Part shown: positions 20,503 to 32,097 of the stretch, piece by piece | Numbering within the stretch: the first letter of the stretch is position 1 | How the letters are laid out: each line of letters starts with the position of its first letter | Assembly (NCBI GenBank): GCA_030407315.1 | Contig: JALQPE010002106.1 | Coordinates: forward strand, 61,730-125,729 | DNA length: 64,000 nt | Source: Asparagopsis taxiformis | Lineage: Eukaryota > Rhodophyta > Florideophyceae > Bonnemaisoniales > Bonnemaisoniaceae | Reading direction: 5' to 3' | Program-made: the position numbers and the translations under genes | Notes under the pieces: generated by a model | What the model saw: only the letters and a program-made list of their open reading frames with translations | The model's database searches: none | What the model was told of the DNA's origin: nothing

Positions 20503-22451
20503 GTGATGCCATCGGACAAGTCTCCGGAACATTCTGACTCCGAGTCAGACCCCATCGGGAGAGGTTCAACCCAAGAATTCGTCACTGAGGAAGGAGTCTT
20601 CCGACTTATGCATGAACATGCAGACAAGATTCTCAATGATAAATTGAAAGAGATGCGTGAGGAGATCAGCCAAGCTGTTGAGGACACCCTCGATGACCGA
20701 CACGGCGATCTCGTCTCAACTCTCGTGGATAACACGATTGATTTGCTTGCACCCAAACTGAAAGCCATTTGCCACGAAGTGGTAGATGAGAAAGAAGTAG
20801 AAGTCTTTTCGGGAGCGTGGAAGTCTATCCGTGTGGATTTTCTACAACGGGTTATCCGGCTTGAAAAGAAGGTCACTGACCTACAAAGGAGAAGCTACGC
20901 CAGATCTTCTTCCGGTGATCAGCACCAAGGGCTTTGGAACAAACAGGACGGCACTGCCGAGAACAGCGTAGCTGTGGAAGCCGAGAAGCTCGACAAGGTC
21001 GTGGACGTCACCAGACGTTTGTCGGATCGAGTGGACTTACTCAGCGAGTCTCTCGCCCGGCCGGTACCAAGTAAAAATCCCAACGGGGGTGACCCAGTTT
21101 TCGGGTTTGATTCACCTTCGAATCCATTTGAAACAGAAGAAGGACCCCTGGAACCAGGCTTAACTCCTTTAAGAGCCCGCGAACCCGCGTTCGATCGTGT
21201 AGTATCTTACCGGTATTACCGGTTACAAGACTAGTCATCATCGACGGAAGCTCCGAACGGAAAGAGTAGAAGTCTCTACAAGATAACAGAAAAGATACGG
21301 AACTTCAATGCGTCTTTAACGCCGTTCGATGGAACGCAACCCATCGATATACTTCGATTCCTTGCGGAGTACCAAGATGCTTGTGACTCCTGCGGAGTAC
21401 CAGAAGGAATTGCAACAAAGTTGCTACGTTATTTCCTTGAAGGAGATGCGCAACGATTCATCGCGTCCGAATCTCGGAAAAGGAAGTTGCTAAATCAACT
21501 GCACCAGCAGATAACGTGGCCACAGACCGTCCATGCTTTACTTTCTCGTTATGCAACGGATATAGTTTTGGATGACGCCTACGACGCGGTCACGCGTATT
21601 AAACAAGAACCTCACGAAGATGAGGCAGAATACGTCGACAGACTGCAAGAGGCCGCACTGTTGTGTGCCAACGTTTTCTCTGAAAGAGACCTGGTAAACT
21701 ACTACCTCAAAGGGCTACGCCCGGGGGTAAAAGACACCGTGAAGGTCACCGTTGGCCGTGATGGGGAAGACTTCCTTGCCATACGCAACTTGCGTATTGA
21801 TTGAATCTGGCAAAAGGACTCGGGGATTCCCTAAGAGCCACCACCGCCGACACGGCTAAACCCAAGATGTACCCTAGTAGGGAGCTTGCCGAAAGGAAAC
21901 GCAAAGCGTTATTAGCTACCATGGCTAATGAAGACCTCGGAATGAGGAGAGAAATGTCTACGTCGCAGACGTTACAACCACTGACTGTGGGTCCGAACGC
22001 GGAGACACCGCCGATGGAGGTACCGCCCCTCACAGAGGAACATGGGAGTCTTGCCGAGTCCATGATCCCGAAGGGAGCGGTCAATTGGCGCTGCTCCGGA
22101 TGCCGGCAACCCGGTCACGTGCTGTACACATGCCCGTACCTCTCCCGTTCCGTGGGAATGTATTTCGCTTTCGCGAACTATGCATACCAGCAAGAGCCGG
22201 AACAAGTCATGCGCCGACAGCAACGGCAATTCGACAAGTTCAAGAAGAAGCAGGTCCCTGCAAAGACGATTATCCAACGGCAGAAACCGTTTCCACGTAT
22301 GGTCGCGTTTGCCGAGGACGACCCCGTCGCTAACCAAGCCAATCCGGTTTCCGGACTTCAACGAACTATAGGATCGTCTCTCTCGGCAGAAAACGCAGTT
22401 GATGCCCTGGCATCTTCAGATGAATCATCCGACACGTCGTCGGAGAACTAA
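20503..22451 (+). pseudogene. gag: Ty3 gag (capsid and zinc knuckle), broken
   Basis: Gag forms the particle that packages element RNA. The N-terminal part (from ATG 20503) is acidic and coiled-coil-like, the capsid-like region follows with FDGTQPIDILRF and LLRYFLEGDA, and a zinc knuckle of the CX2CX4HX4C type (CSGCRQPGHVLYTC) lies near 22095. A TAG at 21232-21234 interrupts the first part without changing frame. A frameshift at about 21800 moves the reading into another frame, which ends at TAA 22449-22451. The protease frame begins ~15 bp later. Confidence 0.8.
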
Positions 22452-22465
22452 CCGGGGGGAGTGAG

Positions 22466-23158
22466 GTGTCGCGCTCCCGCCAGGAGGTGGAACAGCTTCG
22501 CAGTAGGGTAGACATCTCGCCATCCCCACCTCCACAGGGTGGAACGGAGATACCAACGCGGTTGAAACGTACTACCCAGACACCAACAGGGGATATCCCT
22601 TATCCCCTCCCCTCTCAGCCAAAGGCTGCATGTCTTTTGAAGGCAGCCCACTACGTGGTTTTAGGTTCCATCGGAATATCCGAGACACTTCTAACGCCTA
22701 TGCGTATGGTTATGGACACCGGTTCCGGTCCTTCGGTCGTCCAAGAATCAACCTTACCCAAGGGATGGAAGGCCTATGCCGCGCAGACCGGGAACATCCC
22801 TCAACTGGCAGACGCTAATGGTAATCCTCTCAGGATAACGGGAAGAATCAAACTGCTAATACAGCTAGGCCGAAAGCTTCTGGACGCAGAATTATTTGTA
22901 GCACCTAAGCTGGCAGTACCAGTTATCCTGGGAACAGGTATCATGAACCCACATGTAGATGCAATTCGATGCCGCGCTCAGCGCATTGATGTACACGATG
23001 GTGGATCGATCGCCATCCTGCTTATGCAGAATGTGAGTAAAATGAACAACTCTTCTTCTTCTTGCTATATACATGATTCAAGCCCTTCGCAGGGTACTGA
23101 TTTGGACCACCAGTCAAACCGGATCCGGCTAGCAAGAGAAATCACCCTTCCCCCATGA
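22466..23158 (+). pseudogene. Ty3 aspartic protease region
   Basis: The retroviral-type aspartic protease that cleaves Gag-Pol. The active-site motif is VMDTGSGPSVV and the flap/second-half motif VILGTGIMNPHVDA, giving the normal single-domain (dimeric) arrangement. It is in a different frame from both gag and the reverse transcriptase that follows, and ends at TGA 23156-23158. Confidence 0.75.
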
Positions 23159-24933
23159 GTCAAGTAACCGCATCGGTTGTCTGTGCTGGGGGCGGACTAA
23201 GCCTCCCCGAGGCGAAGGAAAAACTTTTCCACCGACATCGGATCTTAATGCCGAACGGCATTGTCGAAATCATTCCTCGAACAGTCTTCACTGCTATTCT
23301 AACGAATTTTGGTTCAGCAGAAAGATACCTCCCGAAGGGGACGGTTGTTGGTATTGCTCATCGAGCACCCGGCACAGCCGATCGAAAGTTTCCCAGTGAG
23401 TTATCCTCTTCCGGTACAAACCGCATCATCAGTTTGACCAACCCGGCGACGGGAACCAAGGAGAAAGAGAATCCGCAATGGCGGGAGGATGTATCCTTGG
23501 AACACCTTCAACAACCGCAGTTGAAGGATAAAATTATAGCGATGCTATCGCAACATGAGTACATGTGGGACGGGTCTCTTGGAGACATTAGAGAAACCGA
23601 GCATCGTATCGATTTAATCGAAGGAAGTCGACCTCGTCGACAGCAACCATACCGGATGGGACCCTTGAGAAGGGAGTTAGAAAGTAAGGAGATCATCTCC
23701 ATGCTAGAGAAAGGGGTCATCGAACCCTCGAATTCTGAGTGGGCTAGCCCAGTTGTCTTGGTACCCAAGAAGGATGGTAAGCTACGCTTTTGAGTTGGCT
23801 ACCGCCGTCTCAACGACATCACAATATCGGACGCTTATCCGTTGCCTCGTATGGACGATTGTATAGACTCCTTAGGAGATGCACGCGTGTTCACCACGCT
23901 TGATTGCAACTCAGGCTATTGGCAGATACCCGTTGCCTCCGAGGATCGGGATAAGACGGCCTTTACGTCGCACCTTGGAACATATAGATTTAAAAGATTG
24001 CCCTTCGGGCTGAAGAATGCACCCGCCACGTTCCAACGTGCTATCGATATTATCTTAAGCAGCGTACGCTGGCAAACTTGTCTCATCTAACTTGACGACG
24101 TCATCGTCTTCTCACGGAGTGAGGAAGAACACCTTCATCAGGTGGATCAGGTATTCACACTGTTGAGGAAGGCAGGGGTAAGCCTAAAGCTGGCCAAGTG
24201 CCACTTCTTCGAAGCGAAGGTAGATTAACTTGGACATGTGGTTATGCCAGGTAAGCTGGCGGTCGCCCAAACGGCGATGGACGCTATTGCGAAAGCAACT
24301 TTTCCGACCACACCTACGCAAATGCGTTCTTTCCTTGGGAGCTGCGGGGTCTTCCGCCGTTTCGTTAAAGGGTACGCGGATATCTCCCATCCCCTCAACG
24401 CGATGTTGACTAAGGAAAACCTACCGAGCTTCGGTTCAATGCCTCCAACAGAGGAACAACGCCACGCGTTTGACAAACTCAAAGAATCCTTGGTGCAACC
24501 ACCAATATTGGCTCTGCCAAGGGTGGGTAAACCCTACATCGTAGACACGGACGCTTCTGCGTATCAGATAGGGTGTGCGCTGTTGCAACAGCAGGATGAC
24601 GACGACTATCGTCCTGTAGGATACTGGTCGCGGACCTTAACCAAACCCGAACGGGGATATTCTCCGACGGAGCGCGAGTGTCTCGCCGTAGTATGGGCAG
24701 TCACTACCCTGAGACCATACCTTGAACAAACAAAGTTTGTGGTACGATCCGATCTTAACGCGTTGCGTTGGTTGATGAACATCACCGACCCATCCGGGCG
24801 CCTTTGCCGGTGGCGACTCCGCCTTTCAGAATTTGACTACACCATAGTCTATCGCCCCGGTAGGGTTCATCAAGTACCAGACGCGTTATCGCGTGTTGAA
24901 AAAGGAAGGGTTAGACCCACATCCAGTGGATGA
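23155..24933 (+). pseudogene. Ty3 reverse transcriptase and RNase H, three in-frame stops
   Basis: The reverse transcriptase starts with SEWASPVVLVPKKDG, then DAYPLPRMDD and TLDCNSGYWQIP; the catalytic LDDV box follows at ~24090. RNase H begins at YIVDTDASAYQIGCAL with the first catalytic Asp. All of this lies in one frame, interrupted only by TGA at 23791-23793 (expected Cys), TAA at 24088-24090 (expected Tyr just before LDDV) and a TAA near 24226 (expected Tyr before LGHVV). The YLDD catalytic box is therefore destroyed. A frameshift near 24900 leads into the integrase. Confidence 0.85.
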
Positions 24934-26791
24934 CGAAATTCCCACACTCTTCGCGTATGACCTTACCCAGGAGGTACCTGTTACAGAAGAGATGAACCCT
25001 TGGTTCTTTGATGTGCTTATCGCGCGGAATCCCGCTGACACACCCCCAACGGGAATAAACCCAGCTGTCCTAACGACACGCCCTCAGACAGAGGGTTCCG
25101 AACCGATAACACTCAACGAGTGGATTGAGGAGCAACACTCTAATGACTTCTGTCAACAAGTATTGACCAGTCAGAAGCCTGACTCTCTCTTCTTTGAAGA
25201 TGACCAAGGTGTCTTGCGACGTAAATCCAATCTTGACAATTCCCATCAAGTGGTTGTACCAAGAACACTCAGGCCCCGCCTGTTGAAGATGTGTCATCAC
25301 GACGTGCTCACGGGTCACCCCGGACAAAACCGTATGTATGAGACCATGCGTCTCTCGTACTACTGGCCAGCCATGGCCGCGGATATTACCGCTACGGTTG
25401 AACGCTGTTAGGTTTGCGCTAGAAACCGACTCAAGTTGCGTAGACAAGCTAATACCTTGAAACTATTCACAGCTTCAGCACCGCTGGAAGAAGTCTCTAT
25501 AGACTTACTAGGCCCTCTGCCTAAAACAAAGAAGGGTAACCTTCACCTTTTAGTGATTACCTGTCGCTTCACGAGGCTTACACAGGTTGTACCATTACGC
25601 AGTATCACTGCTTACCATGTGGCTGTCGCCTTCTGCACCCACTGGGTTTTCAAGTACGGTCCCCCTAGGACGTTGCTCTCCGATAATGGACCTCAGTTTG
25701 CTTCCAAACTTTTCCAGGCTGTTTGCCTGCAACTTGGAACAAAGAACCTGTTCACAACAACCTATCACCCACAGACCAACGGTCAGGTGGAACGGTATAA
25801 CCGTACGTTGTTGAACATGTTACGCAACGACGTCAATGAAAACCAGAATGACTGGGACGTGTACGCACCAGCGTTGACGTACGCGTATAATACGCACGTG
25901 CATCGCACGACAGGGACGACACCCTTTGACCTTATCCTAAGTAGACCACCACCCCCTTATTCCCTTCATCACTCGACGAGAATACGGCAAAAACCGGACG
26001 CTTTCTTGAAACAGGACTTCCTGCAAAGGATTGCTCAAGCAATTGAGAAGGCCGGTCAACGGCTACAAGCCACGCAAGCGCGTTATAAACCGGACTTTGA
26101 CCGGAGGATCCGGAAGACCAAACGACTCCTTCAGGAGGGTGACTACGTCTACCTTGACAACCCCGAAGTACGGGAACGAAACAAGTTGACGCCGTTGGCG
26201 CAAGGACCTTTTAAGGTTACTAAAGACGGTAGGCGTACCGTTCATATTGAACGTGATGGACTTGTCGAACAAGTTAGCCACGACCGTGTGACGTATGCGC
26301 CACAACCTGAACAGGAAACAACGCACCCACGGTTAACTTCTAGCGGAGCATCCGTACCTGCGGCAAGAACCGACGATCAAACCGCCAACACGGTGCAGAG
26401 TATGGCGGAAGAACGACTACGTCGCGTGGCATCAAGCCCGCAGCGCGTACCTCTTCAAACCGGACAACCCCCAGGTCACCCTGTAACCAAGCCTTTGCCA
26501 TCCCGCTCCGCGGTTGAAGGTGATTTCTTAACTAACACACCGAGTATCGGTCCGAGACGAACCGTCTTTGAGGAGGGGCCCAGGCCGACATACGTCGTAA
26601 TAACGACGCTGCTTCACAGCCGATGTCCACTCAAATTGACCTCGCCGAGGATGAAACTCTTGACACAATGCAGGAACCTGCTTCCCAAGACGCCAACAAG
26701 ACGTTCTCCCGGCTACGCCGATCAACCCAGAAGGCATCAACCGGAACAAGTCCGAAGAAGAATAGTCGCTCTCGTCGACAAACAAGAATAA
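24893..26791 (+). pseudogene. Ty3 integrase
   Basis: Inserts element cDNA into chromosomes. It shows the HHCC zinc domain (HHDVLTGHPGQ, then ERC and VCARN with a TAG between, at 25409-25411), the DDE core (SIDLLGPLP, LLSDNGPQFASK, QVERYNRTLL) and the C-terminal SH3-like part (LQEGDYVYLDNPEV, GPFKVTKDG). One frame holds throughout, with only the TAG inside the HHCC region. The DDE residues are all present. The frame shifts again before the chromodomain. Confidence 0.85.
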
Positions 26792-27165
26792 GCCGACCGC
26801 AAGGCATGGAAATATCCCAAGAAGCCACTTCGGCTGAGCCGATAAACCCTGCGGGTGACACTGCTAACACCGGAAGCAGACGACGCTCGTCGAGCCATGA
26901 GGTTATACCCGAACCGGGAACTGTCTCCCAGAACCTGGAACCACCTGAAGAACAGGAATTCGCCATAGACGATTTGATCGATTATGTCGTCGACGACGAT
27001 CAGGAGGAATGGTTCCTCGTGAAGTGGTACGGGTACCGTGACCCTACGTGGACGCAACGGCACAACGCGCCAGACGAGCAAATATCTCGGTACTTCCGGA
27101 AAGCTGACCGCCAAGCGGGTAAGAAAACGTCTAAACGACGAACGGTCAAAAGGCGTGGTAAGTAG
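26623..27165 (+). pseudogene. Chromodomain C-terminal to the Ty3 integrase
   Basis: FAIDDLIDYVV, EEWFLVKWYGY and PTWTQRHNA, then QISRYFR, give the expected order of a chromodomain: beta strands with the aromatic/KWYGY segment and a C-terminal helix. Such domains on chromovirus integrases bind histone marks (commonly H3K9 methylation) and steer insertion into heterochromatin. It is in a different frame from the integrase, so the fusion is broken in this copy. A basic tail (KKTSKRRTVKRRGK) ends the frame. Confidence 0.75.
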
Positions 27166-27628
27166 AACGGCAGAGCTGCCCCACAGCGAAGCTATTGTAC
27201 GCAAGAGCGTCAGTAGGAACGGCTAGTGATCGCGGCGTCACCGCTAATGACCACAAGGTTGAGCCGGTAAAATTCCACGAACAGCACCCGTAGGGTTGGC
27301 TAAATAACAAAAACCGCGAGCGGTAGAAATATGAAGCCAATCGGCGGAAGGAAAATTCCATAAACAACAAAAACAATCCAAATTTTAATGGGAGATATGA
27401 CAAAGCCGTACACGGCGCATGGATAAACGATCTAACATGAGAGTGAAACGAAAATGCGTATAAGAAGGTAAACCCGGTTAGGGAAGGAAGACGTCTAACG
27501 ACGGAAGTTGTCGGAGGGACGGGGTCGCTGATGCGAAGGGTAGGAAGAGGTTGGACTCAATGACCGGTTGGTCGGATGTTGAGCCGTAGAACGAAGAGTG
27601 TCGCGAGGACGAATGCGTCCAGCATCCC
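27166..27628. other. 3' untranslated part of the Ty3 element
   Basis: No coding frame. Purine-rich toward the LTR, where a polypurine tract would be expected, but no single clear tract stands directly before TGTAGGAC. Confidence 0.45.
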
Positions 27629-28145
27629 TGTAGGACCAGCCGGGGTGGCGATCGCTAAGGGAGTTCTAGAATTGCAACCGTGTCAGGGCGAGGTGAACTG
27701 GATCGCGCTGGTTGAACTTGCGTTTCGCGCGTCGCTCGGTCGCGCTGGCGAACGGGTGGTACAACGGCGGAACGCGTAGGGAACGATCGCAACACGGGAT
27801 TCGCGGGCCGGCGCAAGCCGTGATCTCAGGGTGAGATCACCGAGTAAACTCGAGCACAACGCGATCCACACAGGGGTCGTAAATCCCTGGCCTAGTGGCG
27901 TGCGACGCAACGCGCGCTATCGCGGTGCGACGCAGTTCGACGATCGGTTTATGCGCAGCGCGCACGCGAACGCCGGTGATCGTGAGCAACCCGCACGCAA
28001 CGTTTCAACGCAATCGGTCTTCGCGATTCGCTAAACGCTTAACTCGTAGCTGCGAAAGTGCTGGCTGTTTATTGGTAGGGTGCGAAGCAGAACGACCATT
28101 AATAGCTAACTACTAAAGGACAGGCTGTCCTTACGAGGCCGGCCG
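27629..28145 (+). repeat. 3' LTR of the Ty3 element
   Basis: Homologous to 18821-19336, with scattered substitutions and small indels; starts TGTAGGACC. Confidence 0.85.
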
Positions 28146-28397
28146 GCGGCCACTCGCTCGCACGCATAAAGGGAAATATTTGGGAAAAAGACTTTCGTCA
28201 TAAAAAGCCCAAAAAGGGGAAATAAAGGGAAATTCGTAGAAATCGCTACACGTGGCGCCGGGCTCGTAATCGCACGCGTTCGCGCAGGTGCACCGTGACA
28301 CGTAATCGGTTCGCCACGCGTACGCTCGCTTACTAACTAACTCAGCGCGGATGCATGCGGACTCAACTCGTCGATATCGCTTCAACCCGCGTTCGCG
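28146..28397. other. Junction DNA, possibly LTR end plus primer-binding-like sequence
   Basis: CTACACGTGGCGC at 28246-28258 recurs at 30944-30956, directly after the solo-LTR end. This could be an LTR end followed by a primer binding site (TGGCGCC), i.e. remains of another retroelement. No gene. Confidence 0.35.
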
Positions 28398-29228
28398 TTA
28401 GCGGCATAAATTGCACCACACCTTCCACATATCGGCGTCCGGATTGGCCAGGAATACATGACTATAAGGGGCAGCTACTATAGAGAATCCATCTGCTCCG
28501 CTCGACATCATGAAATATGATGGAGACTCGGTAGGTCCGGCAACACGACTCGTTGATACTTTGAAGTCCGTGTGCCCATCCTGGTCCGCAGCCCCATCTG
28601 CTGTAAGAAGCAGCCGCAATCCTGTCTTCGGGAAGAAGACAGGATCCCCACCCTCCATTCCCAACTTCAAGAACTCCGCACGAACACCAAGAGCAAGCTC
28701 TGCCACCAACTTGTTCTTATACATATCCAAATTCCCCTCCTCCAGCTTATCGCACAACTCACGCCACGGCAGAGAGAGGCGCCCACGACCACCATCGATG
28801 CGGTCCTTCGCATCACCCACGTTGTGGATGAACTGCCACGGAGAAGGATCGAAGCCGGGCTTTGCGAAAGCTGGCGGCTCGTCCTGTGCTTCCCTGTCGT
28901 CATCATTAGAATCAGACTGCTGGGAGGGTTTTTCAACCTCCTCAACCAGCGGGAACTGCCTAGCGAAGTGACCGAACAGCTCATGCGTCGCACTCCCAGC
29001 CGTGGACGATTCCAATAAGCGTTCCAAAACAATAACCCCCAAGTTCTCCAGCAACGCCCGCTTCACCGCAAAGTACTGTTCCACCACCGTTTCCTCGGCT
29101 CCCGGCGATGCAGCTACCTGGAATGCTGCCGCCCTCATTTCCGCCCGAACCGTCTCCACCGTCGTACTTTCCATATAGTACTTCATCCGGCTGCCAGACG
29201 CAATTGCGCTGGGGAGAACGGCGGCCAC
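28398..29228 (-). pseudogene. 2OG-Fe(II) oxygenase-like domain, module copy A (3'-truncated)
   Basis: Paralogue of the C-terminal domain of the gene at 33663-35837: SRMKYY, THELF, NKLV then EL, FPKTGLRLLLTADG, HTDFKV, SPSYFMM, GADGF and SHVFL all align. The HxD iron ligands are present (H219, D221 counting from the frame's first codon), but the protein ends shortly after and lacks the distal His and the Arg that binds 2-oxoglutarate in this fold. The end coincides with the start of retroelement DNA at ~28400, so the 3' part was probably lost when elements inserted. Its own upstream part is at 29432-30247, separated by a stop and a frame change. Confidence 0.75.
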
Positions 29229-29431
29229 ATTCTCATCGACGATACTGTCAGGAATGGGATTCTACTGGGCGTCGTCGAACTGGAGAACGGCTCCCGAGAA
29301 CGACCTCTGGAAGCCGACTTGGATTTCTTTGACGACGACTTTGATGAAGTCTCACCGAGCCTTCTCTTTTTGGGAGAAGGCTCGGGCGTCGCAGAAGGCG
29401 CATCAAAGTTACGCTTCCCGAGGATGGAGCT

Positions 29432-30247
29432 TTAACCCGCATCCTCGGGGGCGCTCTCCAGTTCGACGACCTCAACAGCACCACCCGCCGTTCCACTACG
29501 ACCGGAACGACTCGCTTGCAGGCGGGTGCTCCTTCTGGGCATCACTTTCCTCCCAGAAGTTTCCACTCCGGACGGTGCAGAATCACTGACTTCAATGACA
29601 TCTTCGTCAGGATCTGCACCGCCCTTCGCGCTGCTGCCTCCCTGTCCACCCGACTTGTCCTCGACCACATTCTCGGGAGTAGGGCCCTCCGTCGAAATCC
29701 TCGCAACCGTCTTCTGTCCAACCCCAGTAGATGGTGAAGGGACAAAACTGTCATTGCTGGAGCTTCCCGAACTTCTAGCAGATGCAGAACGGGAAGATTC
29801 GACAGCGGGGGCCAGAGCAGCAGGGAGCTGCTCGGCAGCCGGAGTCGCAGGCTCAGGCTGCGAAGCCGGTGAGACCTGCTCCTGCGCGGCTTGGACAGGA
29901 CGGTTGGGGGTACCAGTCCCAGCGTGGGAAACTGGACCAGAGCGTTCGCTGCCATCCAGGGGACCAGGTGCAGTCGGCTTGACCGGGGTCACCGCAGGGG
30001 AGGATGCCGACACGGCAGGGGTAGAGACAGGAACAGGGGCAACCTCGGAATCGCTGGAAGATTCCAGTTGAGGTGGTGGGGGCAAAGGGATGGAGGATGA
30101 AGGGATGGGCAAGGAATTGGAAGAGGAAGGGATGGGGGCATCATCACCACATGTGGCTAGGAGCGCAGCATGTGGGATGTCTGGGTACATCGCGTGAAAG
30201 CGTTTCCGCATAATCATGTCGCGGTACCCAGTGACGCGCAGGAGCAT
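29432..30247 (-). pseudogene. Disordered N-terminal part of the copy A oxygenase gene
   Basis: From ATG 30247 the frame is Pro/Ser/Ala/Val-rich (IPSSSNSLPIPSSSIPLPP, PVSTPAVSASSP) and then basic (RRSTRLQASRSGRSG), matching in position and style the long disordered part of the intact copy B gene. It ends at a TAA (29432-29434). Downstream in the same frame a further basic stretch with KKRRLGETSS is readable, aligning with KKRRREETSA of copy B, before a frame change into the oxygenase domain. A probable solo LTR (30260-30948) sits directly upstream. Confidence 0.6.
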
Positions 30248-30259
30248 TTTCCTGGCGTC

Positions 30260-30948
30260 TGTAGGACTTAACTGGCGCTTAGACGTAATGACTTAGGTAG
30301 TCGTCCAAACGTCTCGAGTAGTCGCCGGAGAGGCGGCTTCGCACTCCTGGCTTTTGTTAACCCGAAGCGGTAAAGCGTAGTCGCACTGCCGACGACCGTC
30401 CACTGGCCTCGACTCGGTAGGTGGTAGAGCGGTTTGAATCGGAAGGATCTTGATCACCCTTTGAGGAAAATCCACCAGGGCGACACACGAGCCAACGGTG
30501 GCTAGGTCGGATCACGGAAACAGGCGGGCGTTTTAGCGGTTAGTCAACTCAGAACGGACGGCGCGACACACGGTGTATGTCGGTTCCGAGCACTCACGCT
30601 TAGACGAAACTGTTGACCTTGATCAGCCTCACACGCGTAGACGTCGTGTTGGCGTTCCGTGGTAACCCGGGGACCACGGTACGTTACGCACCCACGCCGT
30701 GATGCGGAACGGAACAATCCCTAAGACGGAAACGATTGATACGAGTGTCGTAAACGGTACGTCACCTCCAGGGTTAACTTGGATCGGTACCTTAGAGGGG
30801 GTTTGTTACCTTTTAATCATTGGAGAAGGGTCACTACTTGTAATTGCGTACCGGGGCCGAGTGGTCCGTCCCGAGGGCCCAATGGGGCGGGCCGCGCCGG
30901 CGGCCGCGGTGGTATTGCAATACGTGTACTACGACCAATAACCCTACA
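30260..30948. mobile_element. Probable solo LTR interrupting the copy A oxygenase gene
   Basis: A 689-bp block starting TGTAGGAC, like the Ty3 LTRs, and ending CCCTACA, so TGTAGG and CCTACA form matching inverted ends. It has the CG-rich composition of the retroelement DNA and no gene. It splits copy A between the part at 31046-31320 and the part at 29432-30247, which are adjacent in copy B. No clear target duplication is visible. Confidence 0.5.
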
Positions 30949-31045
30949 CGTGGCGCTCGCCATGCTCGCATGTGCGCCCGCCAATTCTACATAATTTCGA
31001 AAATTTCCAAATTACGCAAGGAAACTGCTGGTTTCGAAACGATAG

Positions 31046-31320
31046 CTACTGGCGGATGAATTGAGTGCTCGCCCGTTTCAGCTCTTGTCCCACAGCGTCC
31101 TTCCCGAAGACAGACTTCTTACGGGGAAAAATGTTCTCCGACTTGTAACCATCGGGGGGGGGGCCTTCCTTGGGACGGAAGTCTGCCCAACACCCCTTCT
31201 TGGGGACCATCTGAGCAAGAACTTCGACAACGCGATCCATTCCTGCCCAATGGTACCAACCGAGTATGTTTTCAGCCCGGCCAGCCGACGGCTACAAGTG
31301 TAGCGCGCCGTCATCTCAAG
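31046..31320 (-). pseudogene. First segment of the copy A oxygenase gene
   Basis: The frame reads GMDRVVEVLAQMVPKKG and later SENIFPRKKSVFGKD, weakly but collinearly matching DMEEVVRKWLNSA and KNGMFTNSFFDK of the copy B gene. It overlaps the end of the ParB-like frame in the -1 register, exactly as in copy B. A run of ten Gs (31154-31163) lies inside it and could be a slippage site. It stops at 31046 before the probable solo LTR. Confidence 0.5.
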
Positions 31321-32097
31321 GATGAAACACTTGTGGGCGTCCGGAGCACTCCTGAACGACCCATTGAACAACAAGTTCACCGTACATCCAGCCAGATCCT
31401 CAGTGGAAGAACTGCACGAACTCCGGCCTATTCTGGATGCTCGACCAGTATTTGAAAGCAGGGCTTTCAATAGTATTGAAACCTCGGGCGATGGAGACGT
31501 AGCGCATGAGCTGTCTCGGACGAATCCAGCTCAGTGCTTTCCGTTCTTTAATGTATTGAGCGGTCGGCTCGATCTTCTTCCTGCCAAGCTGTGGATATTG
31601 ATGAACTCCATCACAGAGCACATATTGTCAGCAACTGTTACCTCGCTGACATTGAGGGTGTGGAAGTTCATCAGCCGTGAAAGCGGGGGTACTTCTTCGG
31701 AACAGAAGACATCCCGGCCAAGCCGAGTCGGTGGGAGGAGAAAGTCGACTGGAATGGTTCCAAATCGACGGTAAATGTCTGAACTGACAAACTCCTCCCA
31801 CTCTGGACTGTCCTTTGCAGGAGCAGGTCCAGCCGACTCGAGAATGGCCTTCAACGCGGTCACTCGGTGAGATCCATCGACGTATTGCAGTCGGACTTTG
31901 GCATTGGAATCAATCACCTCGCCAACGGGCACGCGTGAAGCAATCACGGAAAATCCCTGAGTGAGAAACGTTTTCTTCCACTCATCAACGCGATGCGGCC
32001 TGACCACCCTGGACACGACTGCCGGAGGAGAAACATCCAGGGGGGAAATGAAGACTGGAATGTTTCGGCAGCTCTCCGGACTTATGTCGTAGTCCAT
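31078..32097 (-). pseudogene. ParB-like DGSHR-domain protein, module copy A (frameshifted)
   Basis: Paralogue of 35765-36811. From ATG 32097: VVSRVVRPHRVDEW, YVDGSHRVTAL, VTVADNMCSVMEF; then in a shifted frame (around 31575) YVSIARGFN and KYWSSI; then in the first frame again FNGSFRS and CFILEMTA. Copy B shows the same blocks in a single frame, so two frameshifts broke this copy. The DGSHR motif (74-78) is the hallmark of ParB/sulfiredoxin-like domains. A possible extra N-terminal piece (MIIASGSVDLAED, from ATG ~32230) lies in yet another frame. Confidence 0.65.

Larger units (their letters stand above)
18821..28145 (+). mobile_element. Ty3/gypsy LTR retrotransposon with chromodomain (chromovirus-like), decayed
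   Basis: Two direct repeats of ~516 bp (18821-19336 and 27629-28145), both starting TGTAGGAC, enclose gag, aspartic protease, reverse transcriptase, RNase H, integrase and a chromodomain in Ty3/gypsy order. The LTRs differ at many sites (by eye roughly 88 percent identical), so the insertion is old. Every coding part carries stops or frameshifts, so the copy is not autonomous. It lies next to the truncated 3' end of the 2OG-oxygenase module copy at 28398. A possible 3' limit of the right LTR is the CTACA at 28250. Confidence 0.9.
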
